NCBI GenBank assembly: GCA_003402705.1
Contig: QQNF01000005.1
Coordinates: 1-64,000, forward strand
Reading direction: 5' to 3'
DNA length: 64,000 nt
Origin: Verrucomicrobiota bacterium
GTDB lineage: Bacteria; Verrucomicrobiota; Verrucomicrobiia; Verrucomicrobiales; V1-33
The notes beneath the pieces are model-generated. The model worked only from the letters and a program-made list of their open reading frames with translations, was not told the origin of the DNA and ran no database searches. Shown piece by piece: positions 17,386 through 24,628 of the stretch (the first letter of the stretch is position 1; the number at the start of each line of letters is the position of its first letter). A program made the position numbers and the translations under genes.

Positions 17386-17530
17386 GTCTGGAGAATAGGT
17401 CGTCAGGAGCGACAGATCAAGAAGATGTGTCGCAATGTTTGGATTTCGGCGACATGTTTCGAATTCATGTCGCAGGCGGGAACATGTGTCTGCAACGTGT
17501 TCGAATTCTTCGATTTTGGCGACATGTCGC
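17366..17530 (-). repeat. Three degenerate repeats, 70-bp period, upstream of and overlapping the fic start
   Basis: On the minus strand the 19-mers ACATGTCGCAGGAATCCAA, ACATGTCGCCGAAATCCAA and ACATGTCGCCAAAATCGAA occur with their ATG ending at 17385, 17455 and 17525, exactly 70 bp apart. The farthest copy is centred on a perfect 12-bp palindrome GCGACATGTCGC (17519-17530). Further single words TGTCGC or GCGACA occur at 17409, 17428 and 17468. The nearest unit provides the fic start codon. They may be operators for a dimeric regulator, possibly the Fic protein's own winged helix, or copies of a tandemly duplicated leader. Confidence 0.7.
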
Positions 17531-17670
17531 GAATCCGTTCGACTGGGATTCTCAAGATGGAGGGATTGCGGCGAATTGGTGTCGGCTCCGGGGCTGGTAC
17601 GGAGGCGGGGAGGTAGGTACAGGGGCTCGATTGCGATGGGGGTTGGAGTTTGGGAAGTGGGGGAGGGCGA

Positions 17671-17832
17671 GCTTGGGTGGTGCCGGGCCAGCGGGCTGGC
17701 TCCGGGAAAGCGGCAGCAGGCTTCCGCAGTCCAAGGTTACGGAAGCCGTAACTGGGGGAAGGCTGGTGGGGAGAGTAAGGGCTTGTGGGGAGGGGGCTTG
17801 GGTTGGGCCGGGCCAGCGGGCTGGCTCCGGGA
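17671..17832. repeat. 37-bp direct repeat with internal palindrome, two copies
   Basis: Copies at 17671-17707 and 17796-17832 match at about 34-35 of 37 positions. Each contains GCCAGCGGGCTGGC, a 6-bp stem with a GG loop. This resembles a REP-type palindromic extragenic element. A third, shorter relative begins at about 17882 (CTTGGGTGGTGCCGGGCTGG). Confidence 0.65.
17719..17752. repeat. Two overlapping, mutually exclusive hairpins
   Basis: GGCTTCCG (17719-17726) pairs with CGGAAGCC (17740-17747). GTTACGG (17736-17742) pairs with CCGTAAC (17746-17752) around an AAG loop. The two stems share 17740-17747, so they cannot form together. This may be chance within a palindromic element or an alternative-structure RNA; no leader-peptide or ligand context supports a riboswitch. 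Confidence 0.5.
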
Positions 17833-18090
17833 TGGTGGGGAGGGGGGAAATTGGAAATAGTGAATAGTGAATAGTGAAAGTGGACTTGGGTGGTGCCGGG
17901 CTGGTTCGGAGGGGGCTGGTGGAGAGGGTTTGGGTGTGTGGTGGGCTTGTACGGAGCGCGCGGGTACAGAGCCTCGCGATCCCGGGCTTTTTCGGAGAGG
18001 CTGGTTCGGAGGGGAGGTCGAAGGGGCAGAGGCGCGCTTGCCATGGGGGGGATGACGGTGTTCAGGGTGGGGGAATCCCTGATGCATTGC

Positions 18091-20208
18091 ATGTCTTCTG
18101 ATCATCCATTTCTTGACGCGCCGTTTCATGTTTTGTGGTCTCGGCTGACGGCTGAGCATGTGGTGGCGGATATTACGGTTGCGCTGGAGGGGGCGAAGGA
18201 GCGGATTGATGCGTTGTGCCGGACGGATCGTGGGCGGTTGAGTTTTGAGACGACGCTGCAGGCGTTAGAGGATGCGCTGACGCCGTTGAATGAGGCGTGG
18301 GGGTTGGTGGGGCATCTGGATGGGGTGTGCAATGGGCCGGCGTTGCGGGAGGCGCACAATGCGGTGCTGCCGGCGGTGTCGGAGTTTTATGCGGGGCTGT
18401 ATTTGAATGAGTCGCTCTGGGACATGTTCCGGACGTTTGCGGGGACGCCTGAGGCGGCGAAGCTGGTGGGGGTGCAGCGTCGGTTTCTGGAGGAAACGCT
18501 AGCGGATTTCCGTCAGAGCGGGGCGGATCTGCCTGCGGAGACGAGGCAGCGGGTGGAGGCATTGGAGGCGGAACTGGCGCAGGTGACGCAGAAGTTTTCG
18601 GAGAACGTGCTGGATTCGACGAATGCGTGGGAGTTGGTGATTGAGGACGAGGGTCGGTTGAGCGGGTTGCCGGAGAGTGCGCGGGCGGCGGCGCTGGCGG
18701 ATGCGCAGGCGAAGGGGTTAGGGACGGAGGAGCGGCCGGTGTGGCGGTTCACGCTGAAGGGGCCGAGTCTGACGGCGGTGCTGGAGCATGCGGATGACGA
18801 GGCGCTGCGTCGCGAGGTGTGGGAGGGGAGTATCGGGGTGGGTCGGAAGGACCCGTGGGACAACACGGGGTTGCTGCGGGAGATTCTGCGGCTGCGGCAG
18901 GAGAAGGCGGCGCTGATGGGGAAGGCGAATTTTGCGGATCTGGTGCTGGAGCGTCGGATGGCGGGGAGCGGGGATCGGGCGTTAGGATTTGTGACGGATC
19001 TGCATGGGAGGATTGCGACGGCGTTCAACCGGCAGTGTCGTGAGCTGCAGGAGTTCAAGGCGGAGGAGGTGCATGCTCCGGCGGCTCCGTTGGAGCCGTG
19101 GGAGGCGGCGTACTGGGCGGAGAAGCGTCGGAAGGCGATGTATGATTTCGATGAGGAGGAATTGCGGCCGTGGTTTCCGCTGGAGGGCGTGCTGGACGGG
19201 ATGTTCCGGCTGAGTGAGCGGTTGTTCGGGATAGAGATTCGGGAACGGGAGTCGGTGTTTATCGAGCCGGGCGGGGTGCGTCCGGAGGGTGTTAGTGAGG
19301 AGGCGGTGGAGGTGTGGCATCCGGAGGTGAAATTTTACGAGATCCGGAATTCGCGCGGGGTGCATCTGGGGTCGTTTTATGCGGACTGGCATCCACGGGA
19401 CAGCAAGCGTGGGGGAGCGTGGATGAACTATCTGAAGACGGGGACACCGCCGGTGGGTGAGCGGGACCGGCAGCCGCATCTGGGATTGATCTGCGGGAAC
19501 ATGAGTCCGTCGGTGGCGGGGAAGCCGGCGCTGCTGCTGCATCACGAGGTGGAGACTGTGTTTCACGAGTTCGGGCACCTGCTGCATCACTTGCTAGGAC
19601 AGGTGGAGGTGAAGTCGCTGAACGGGGTGAATGTGGCGTGGGATTTTGTGGAACTGCCGTCGCAGATCATGGAGAATTTCTGCTGGGAGCGGGAGAGTCT
19701 GGATTTCTTTGCGCGGCATTATGAGACGGGCGAGCCGGTGCCGGCGAAGCTGTTCAAGAAGATGCTGGCGGCGCGGAATTATCTGTCGGCGGTGAGCTGC
19801 ATGAGACAGCTGGCATTTGCGCGGATGGATCTGGGATTGCACATGCACGAGGCGGAGGCGGTGGCGTCGGGTGCGGATGTGGATGCGACGGTGGAGATGA
19901 TGCTGAAGGGTTATCTGATGCCATTGCGGACGGCACCGCCAACGATGGCGCGGCGGTTCACGCATTTGTTTGCTAGTCCGGTGGGGTATGCGGCTGGTTA
20001 TTACAGTTACAAGTGGGCGGAGGTGCTGGATGCGGATTGTTTCAGCCGGTTTCAGCGTGAGGGCGTGCTGAATCCGGAGACGGGGCATGCGTTCCGGGAT
20101 TGTGTGCTGTCGAGGGGGAACAGCGAGCCGCCGGAGAAGCTGTTCCGGGACTTCATGGGGCGGGATCCTGACTTGTCGGCGCTGCTGGTGCGGTCGGGGC
20201 TGGATTGA
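18091..20208 (+). CDS. prlC: M3 family oligopeptidase A-like metallopeptidase
   Basis: This 705-residue cytoplasmic zinc metallopeptidase of the thimet/oligopeptidase A family cleaves short peptides such as signal-peptide fragments. The zinc motif HEFGH is at 492-496 (VFHEFGHLLHHLL), preceded by HHEVET and followed by the conserved ELPSQIMENFCWE block with the third ligand Glu. The C-terminal GYAAGYYSYKWAEVLDAD is the substrate-binding Gly/Tyr loop. I chose ATG 18091 (MSSDHPFLDAPFHVLW), which gives a length near the 680 residues of the E. coli enzyme. ATGs at 18052 and 18082 are alternatives. It is convergent with rpoN. Confidence 0.93.
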   Translation: MSSDHPFLDAPFHVLWSRLTAEHVVADITVALEGAKERIDALCRTDRGRLSFETTLQALEDALTPLNEAWGLVGHLDGVCNGPALREAHNAVLPAVSEFYAGLYLNESLWDMFRTFAGTPEAAKLVGVQRRFLEETLADFRQSGADLPAETRQRVEALEAELAQVTQKFSENVLDSTNAWELVIEDEGRLSGLPESARAAALADAQAKGLGTEERPVWRFTLKGPSLTAVLEHADDEALRREVWEGSIGVGRKDPWDNTGLLREILRLRQEKAALMGKANFADLVLERRMAGSGDRALGFVTDLHGRIATAFNRQCRELQEFKAEEVHAPAAPLEPWEAAYWAEKRRKAMYDFDEEELRPWFPLEGVLDGMFRLSERLFGIEIRERESVFIEPGGVRPEGVSEEAVEVWHPEVKFYEIRNSRGVHLGSFYADWHPRDSKRGGAWMNYLKTGTPPVGERDRQPHLGLICGNMSPSVAGKPALLLHHEVETVFHEFGHLLHHLLGQVEVKSLNGVNVAWDFVELPSQIMENFCWERESLDFFARHYETGEPVPAKLFKKMLAARNYLSAVSCMRQLAFARMDLGLHMHEAEAVASGADVDATVEMMLKGYLMPLRTAPPTMARRFTHLFASPVGYAAGYYSYKWAEVLDADCFSRFQREGVLNPETGHAFRDCVLSRGNSEPPEKLFRDFMGRDPDLSALLVRSGLD

Positions 20209-20251
20209 GAGGGGGGTGCTAGTGGGGCTGCGGAAGCTGCTGGGCTTGTGG

Positions 20252-20318
20252 GGAGGGGGACAGGAATGTCCCCCCTCCTTTGGCGGCTGGGGTCGCAGGC
20301 AGGATGCCTGTGGTGCTT
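20252..20318. repeat. Palindromic intergenic element between convergent genes
   Basis: A perfect 8-bp stem GGGGGACA/TGTCCCCC with a GGAA loop spans 20255-20274. About 20 bp later a second hairpin CAGGCA-GGA-TGCCTG follows. A related copy of the first element, including its downstream flank, is at 47904-47935. Placed between the stops of the M3 peptidase and rpoN, it could also act as a two-way terminator, although no T-tract is present. Confidence 0.6.
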
Positions 20319-20322
20319 TGCT

Positions 20323-21738
20323 TCAGTAGGTGCGGCGGAGGTGGCTGGGGAGGATGCCGAGGGCTTCGCGGTATTTGGCGACGGTGCGGCGGGCGATGCG
20401 GACACCGCGTTCGGTGAGGAGGCGGGCGATGTCTTCGTCGCTGAGTGGGCTGGTGCCGTCTTCGGAGCGGATGAGTTCAGCGAGGGCGGTTTTGACGCTG
20501 GTGTTGGAGCGTTGTTCGCCGTCGTCGGTGGCGAGGCCTGAGGTGAAGAAGTAGCGCATTTCGCGGATGCCCTGGGGGGTGGACATGTATTTTCCGGCGA
20601 TGGCGCGGCTGACGGTGGTTTCGTGGACCCCGACGGCGTCGGCGACGGTGGCCATGTTGAGAGGGCGGAGGGCGGAGGGGCCGAGTCGCATGAAGTCCTG
20701 CTGACGTTCGACGATTTCTTCGGCGATGCGCTGGATGGTCTGCTGGCGTTGGTGGATGCTGCGGATGAGGAATTTGCCCGAGCGGATTTTGTCGCGGATG
20801 TAGCTGCGGACGTTGTCGCGTTCGCCGGGTTTGGACATGATGTCCTTGTAGAGATTGCTGATGCGGAGGCGGGGGAGTTGGCCTTCGTCCATGGTGACGG
20901 AGTAGCGGCCGGCCTGCCATGCGACGTGGACGTCTGGGGTGACGAACTGGCGAGGTGAGGAGCTGAAGGAGCCTGCGGGGCGCGGGTTGAGTTGAGCGAT
21001 GACGGAGGCGGCGCGGTTGATGTCGGGGACATCGACGGAGAGACGGCGGGCGATGTGAGGGTAGCGTTTGTGTGCGAAGTCGTCGAGGTGCTGGGAGATG
21101 ATGCGGCTTTCGAGACTGTGTTCGCGGCCGTCGCGTTTGAGCTGGAGGAGGAGACTTTCGCGGAGGTCTTCAGCGCCGACGCCTGGGGGGTCGAAGGATT
21201 GGAGGATGGCTTTAGCGGCTTCGAGGTCGGCGATGGGGATGCCGAATTCGAGGGAGAGGTCACCGGTTTTGGTGCCGAGGAAGCCGCGGTCGTCTAGGCT
21301 GCCGACGAGCATTTCGACGAGACGGCGGATTTCGGGTCGGGTGTCGACCATGGCGAGCTGCTGGATGAGGTGATCCTGGAGCGTGACGGAAGTGGTGAGG
21401 GAATCGAAGAGGAACTGGCGGCGTTCTTCTTCTTCGGCGGTGCGTGGGCCGCGGGCGGCGTTGCTCTGGGCGAGGTAGGTGCGCCATTCCTCGTCCATCT
21501 GGGAGAGCTCGCTGAATTCCTTGTCGAAGCCGTCGTCGAGTTCGGATTCCGGGCGTTCCTGTTCGAGGGAGACGTCAGTGGATTCGGCTTCGAGGACTGG
21601 GTTCTGCGCCATTTCGAGATCGATCATCTGTCGGAGTTCGAAGACGGGCGCTTGCAGAATGTTCAGACTCTGCTGCAGCTGCGGGGAGAGCCGTTGCTGC
21701 TGGCTGAGGTTCTGTGACAGTGACTGCGAAGGATTCAT
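20323..21738 (-). CDS. rpoN: RNA polymerase sigma-54 factor
   Basis: This 471-residue alternative sigma factor recognises -24/-12 promoters and needs AAA+ activators. Region I is Gln/Leu-rich (8-48: QNLSQQQRLSPQLQQSLNIL). An acidic region II follows (about 50-110), then the core-binding domain, an HTH segment (NMATVADAVGVHETTVSRAI) and the RpoN box ARRTVAKYRE at 449-458 near the C-terminus. Length is normal for the family. No activator gene is in this window. It starts 78 bp from the end of the L,D-transpeptidase-like gene on the same strand. Confidence 0.97.
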   Translation of the reverse strand: MNPSQSLSQNLSQQQRLSPQLQQSLNILQAPVFELRQMIDLEMAQNPVLEAESTDVSLEQERPESELDDGFDKEFSELSQMDEEWRTYLAQSNAARGPRTAEEEERRQFLFDSLTTSVTLQDHLIQQLAMVDTRPEIRRLVEMLVGSLDDRGFLGTKTGDLSLEFGIPIADLEAAKAILQSFDPPGVGAEDLRESLLLQLKRDGREHSLESRIISQHLDDFAHKRYPHIARRLSVDVPDINRAASVIAQLNPRPAGSFSSSPRQFVTPDVHVAWQAGRYSVTMDEGQLPRLRISNLYKDIMSKPGERDNVRSYIRDKIRSGKFLIRSIHQRQQTIQRIAEEIVERQQDFMRLGPSALRPLNMATVADAVGVHETTVSRAIAGKYMSTPQGIREMRYFFTSGLATDDGEQRSNTSVKTALAELIRSEDGTSPLSDEDIARLLTERGVRIARRTVAKYREALGILPSHLRRTY

Positions 21739-21816
21739 GGCGGCGCCGGGCGCTGGACGCAGTCATGCACCGTGAACGAGTCAGGGCAAGCATTTAACAT
21801 ACCAATGATGGAAAAA

Positions 21817-22578
21817 TTAAGTGAGGGGGAGATTGACGGCCTGCCATGAGGCTGATGCTGGGCCTGGGAGTTGGAGGAGGAGAGGGTGGGCTGGGGGTGA
21901 GAGCCAGCGGAGGAGGGAGTGGAGATGGGGTTCGGACATGGCGGTGCAGCCGGCGGTGGGGTGGTTGGGATGCTGCCAGAGGTGGAGGAAGATGCAGGAG
22001 CCTGCGGAGGGGAGGTTGTCGAGGTTGTGGTGGACGACGAGGCCTGAGCGGTAGACCCCGGATGCGGGGATCATGTTTTCGGCGCTGTTCCAGTTTTTGG
22101 GGGTGAGGCGCTGATCGACGATCTGGTTGTAGTGAGGGGAGGCTGGGTCGTCGACGCCGGCGTGGTGAGGGGACATTTGTTCCCATGGCCATGAGAGAGG
22201 AGGGCCGGGGGGTGGGTGGGTGCCGAAGGCGGTGCCGAGGGAGAAGAGACCGGCTGGGGAGCAGCCGTCGCCTTCTTGTTTGGGTGGGATGGAGGAGAGG
22301 TGGGTTGGGGACCAGCGCCCGCGGCCTGGGCGGAGGCCATGGCGGCCGAGGGAGACGGGGATGGGTGGGCCGACGGGTTGCCATGGGGAGGCGGCGTTGG
22401 GTCGGGCGAAGCGTTGGAGGGTTCCGGTGGTGGAGGGCCAGTCCGGGGAGGAGACGGCGATGAGTTGGAGCGTGCGGTCGGGGATGCGAGGGGTGCGGCC
22501 TGATGCGGGGGTGCGGCAGGCGGCGGGGAGGGCGGCGAGGGAAGCGAGTTGGAGGAGCGCGGAGCGGCGCGGCATCAT
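21817..22578 (-). CDS. YkuD-like L,D-transpeptidase family lipoprotein
   Basis: This 253-residue protein starts with a lipoprotein-type signal (lipobox LPAAC at about 17-21). The C-terminal catalytic region has SCIFLHLW ... PTAGCTAM with a likely nucleophile at C211 and a conserved His at 199, the arrangement of YkuD/ErfK-type enzymes that form 3-3 peptidoglycan cross-links or attach proteins. The segment GDGCSPAGLFSLGTAFG resembles the TPxG-style entry of the fold. Assignment rests on these motifs; the N-terminal 80 residues are unassigned. Confidence 0.75.
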   Translation of the reverse strand: MMPRRSALLQLASLAALPAACRTPASGRTPRIPDRTLQLIAVSSPDWPSTTGTLQRFARPNAASPWQPVGPPIPVSLGRHGLRPGRGRWSPTHLSSIPPKQEGDGCSPAGLFSLGTAFGTHPPPGPPLSWPWEQMSPHHAGVDDPASPHYNQIVDQRLTPKNWNSAENMIPASGVYRSGLVVHHNLDNLPSAGSCIFLHLWQHPNHPTAGCTAMSEPHLHSLLRWLSPPAHPLLLQLPGPASASWQAVNLPLT

Positions 22579-22664
22579 GTTTTAGGGAAGGCGGGAGTGT
22601 GGGTGGGTGCTACCGAGGATTGGACTCGCAATTGCGGGTGAGCGCGGTGAAGAGTGGCGGCTGA

Positions 22665-23387
22665 GTGCCTGCGGTATTTTCCAGTTTGTTCAGTGATCTT
22701 GTGTTCAAGCCCGTGTTGCGGCCGCTGGTGCGGCTGGTGAGCGGGCTGGTGGCGATCCCGTTGTTCCGGTTTCTGTTGAGGCGGGTGTTGCGGGTGCAGA
22801 CGTCGGATGCGGAGCTGGAGAGGGATCTGGAGATGTGGTTTCGGGGGGCGGTGCTGCTTTTGGCGGCGACGGCGAATCTGGAGGATGTGTTGTTCGGGTG
22901 GTTGCCGTGGCACCGGGTGGGAGATGAGAATCAGGTGTGGCAGACCTTGCTGCTGAGGTTGCTGCTGGCGGTGGGGGTGATTGAGAGCATGCCGGACCAG
23001 GACTTGTTTGGATTGCTGCATCGGGGGCCGCCGAAGGTGAAGCTGACGACGCGAGAGGGCTGGGTGCGGGCGTGGCGATTGCGGCGCGAGCTGGTGCGCG
23101 GGTTTTTGTGCCTGCATTTGAGGCGATCGTCGCCGGTGCTGGCGATCATGGCGGTGGTGTGGGGCGGGCAGCCTGGGTCGACGGCGAACACGGTGGGGTG
23201 GTGTTGTTATGGGGCGGCGCTGGCGCAGTATCTGGTGATCGCGATGGTGACGCAGCGGGATCGGGTGCAGGGGCTGCTGGATGCGTTTGAGCGGGAGGCC
23301 TCGCAGATCCGGCGGGAGATGACGGTATTGGCGGCTGGGGAGGCGGGGGCGTGCGGGGAGGAGCCGTGGGGCGGGCAGGGGGAGTGA
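22665..23387 (+). CDS. Hypothetical integral membrane protein
   Basis: This 240-residue protein starts at a GTG (22665); the first codons form an amphipathic stretch (VPAVFSSLFSDLVFKPVLRP). Hydrophobic segments lie at about 62-75, 100-110 and 175-205, suggesting two to three membrane passes, with a charged C-terminal helix (QRDRVQGLLDAFEREASQIRREM). No catalytic motif is seen. Codon use is normal for the region. It diverges from the L,D-transpeptidase-like gene (86 bp apart) and converges on the hydrolase gene. Confidence 0.7.
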   Translation: MPAVFSSLFSDLVFKPVLRPLVRLVSGLVAIPLFRFLLRRVLRVQTSDAELERDLEMWFRGAVLLLAATANLEDVLFGWLPWHRVGDENQVWQTLLLRLLLAVGVIESMPDQDLFGLLHRGPPKVKLTTREGWVRAWRLRRELVRGFLCLHLRRSSPVLAIMAVVWGGQPGSTANTVGWCCYGAALAQYLVIAMVTQRDRVQGLLDAFEREASQIRREMTVLAAGEAGACGEEPWGGQGE

Positions 23388-23411
23388 GATGTTGGGAGTG
23401 AGGGATTAGGA

Positions 23412-24449
23412 TCAGGGGGATTTTTGTGGTGGTGGCGCGGGGGCCATGAGGTCGCCGATCTGCTGGAGGATGATCGGGAGGAGGAGGGCGGCGGAGTAGT
23501 GGCCGACTGGCAACTGGCGGTGGTGGTCGGGGGGTAGACTGGCGGCGGTGGCGAAGGCGAGGGAGCAGCGTGGAGGGACGACCTCGTCGAATTTTCCTGA
23601 GAAGAGCCATGTGGTGGCTGGGTTGATGCGGTGGGCGAGGCGCATGGGTTCGACGGCGAGGGAGAGCGAGCGGATTTGGGGGGAGTCGATGCCTGCTGCG
23701 GCGAGGCGGTTGCGGATGCCGGCGGCGTCGCGGGTGCCGTGGATGAGGACTTCTGCGATTTGACCGCCGGCGAGGAAGATGAAGGTGCGCTGGAAGGCGT
23801 GGTCGAGTCCGGCGACGGTGGCGGTGATGAAGCCGCCGAGGCTGGTGCCCTGGAGGCCGATGAGGGAGGCATCGACTTGAGGGAGAGTGGCGACGGCGTC
23901 GCGGGCGCGGCGGACGTCGGCGACGGCCTGCTGCATGGCTGGGAGGAGACGGCGGATGTCGGTGGAGCTGACGGACGTGCGGGCACCGTAGCCGGGGAGG
24001 TGGATGACGAACGAGTGAAGATTGCGGGAGCGGAGCCCGCGGGCGATGGTGCGGGCGGCGGCCATGCCGCGACCGGATTCGTGGACGATGACGACGGCGG
24101 GGGCTTTGACGGGTTGGCCGTCTGGGTTGCGAGCCTGGTACCATTCGAGGGCGACGCGGTCGTTGATGGCATCGCCGGAGGGGGCGGGGCTGGGGAAGCG
24201 GATGAGGAAGTCGCCGGGCTGGTTTCCGGTCGATTCGGTGATGACGGGGAAGTCGGAGGGAGCCCAGAGCAGGTGAGAGAGACAGCTGGTGGCGTCCGGG
24301 TTGGAGTCCGGGGGAGGGGCGAGGGAGTCGTGGCCGGAGAAGGATTGGCCGATGGCGGATTTGGGAGGTGTGGGGGATTGAGGGGATTGGGAGCGAGCGT
24401 TGAGGAGTGTGGAGAGGGAGAGGAATCCGATGAGGAGGGCGCGCGTCAT
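23412..24449 (-). CDS. Exported alpha/beta hydrolase
   Basis: This 345-residue protein has an N-terminal signal peptide (MTRALLIGFLSLSTLLNARS). The fold markers are VVIVHESGRG (oxyanion strand), GTSLGG with nucleophile S203, and later D288 (SGKFDEVV) and H317 (PVGHYSA) as probable triad partners. The region 40-100 is Pro/Ser-rich linker. It could be an esterase or peptidase of the dienelactone-hydrolase-like group acting outside the cytoplasm; the substrate cannot be read from the sequence. Confidence 0.85.
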   Translation of the reverse strand: MTRALLIGFLSLSTLLNARSQSPQSPTPPKSAIGQSFSGHDSLAPPPDSNPDATSCLSHLLWAPSDFPVITESTGNQPGDFLIRFPSPAPSGDAINDRVALEWYQARNPDGQPVKAPAVVIVHESGRGMAAARTIARGLRSRNLHSFVIHLPGYGARTSVSSTDIRRLLPAMQQAVADVRRARDAVATLPQVDASLIGLQGTSLGGFITATVAGLDHAFQRTFIFLAGGQIAEVLIHGTRDAAGIRNRLAAAGIDSPQIRSLSLAVEPMRLAHRINPATTWLFSGKFDEVVPPRCSLAFATAASLPPDHHRQLPVGHYSAALLLPIILQQIGDLMAPAPPPQKSP

Positions 24450-24628
24450 GGGGGCAGGGTGTCAGGTTCGGTGGCGGGGAGATAACGAAAATTCACGAAA
24501 ACTGATGCGGATGAGCTTGCCAAGATTGCGCCCGCATGAAAGTATGTTGCGTTTTCTTGCAGGAAACCGGGTGAAAGCCTGGCCTGCTCCTCCCCCAAAA
24601 TATCCACCATAGCCCCCCGAAGCGCCAT
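24450..24628 (+). promoter_or_regulatory. Upstream region of the giant PATR gene with a possible promoter
   Basis: This 179-bp gap between divergent genes is locally AT-richer (24480-24560). A candidate -35 is TTGCCA at 24517-24522 with AAGTAT at 24540-24545 after 17 bp; the -10 match is weak. The long leader to ATG 24629 could hold control sites, but I see no clear hairpin. Confidence 0.25.

Larger units (their letters stand above)
17531..18090. other. Intergenic stretch rich in small repeats and hairpins
   Basis: No gene is supported here. It contains a near-identical 37-bp direct repeat (17671-17707 and 17796-17832), overlapping alternative hairpins (17719-17747 and 17736-17752) and three perfect tandem heptamers ATAGTGA at 17857-17877. 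In-frame extension of the oligopeptidase upstream through this stretch gives an implausible Gly/Arg/Trp-rich peptide, so I treat it as noncoding. Confidence 0.55.

Noticed and set aside
17366..17530. CRISPR array
   Set aside because: Only three copies, degenerate, with partial repeats inside the spacers, one copy within a coding start, and no cas genes.
17719..17752. Riboswitch or attenuator
   Set aside because: Alternative stems exist, but there is no T-tract, no leader peptide and no conserved ligand-binding core; the region looks like palindromic repeats.
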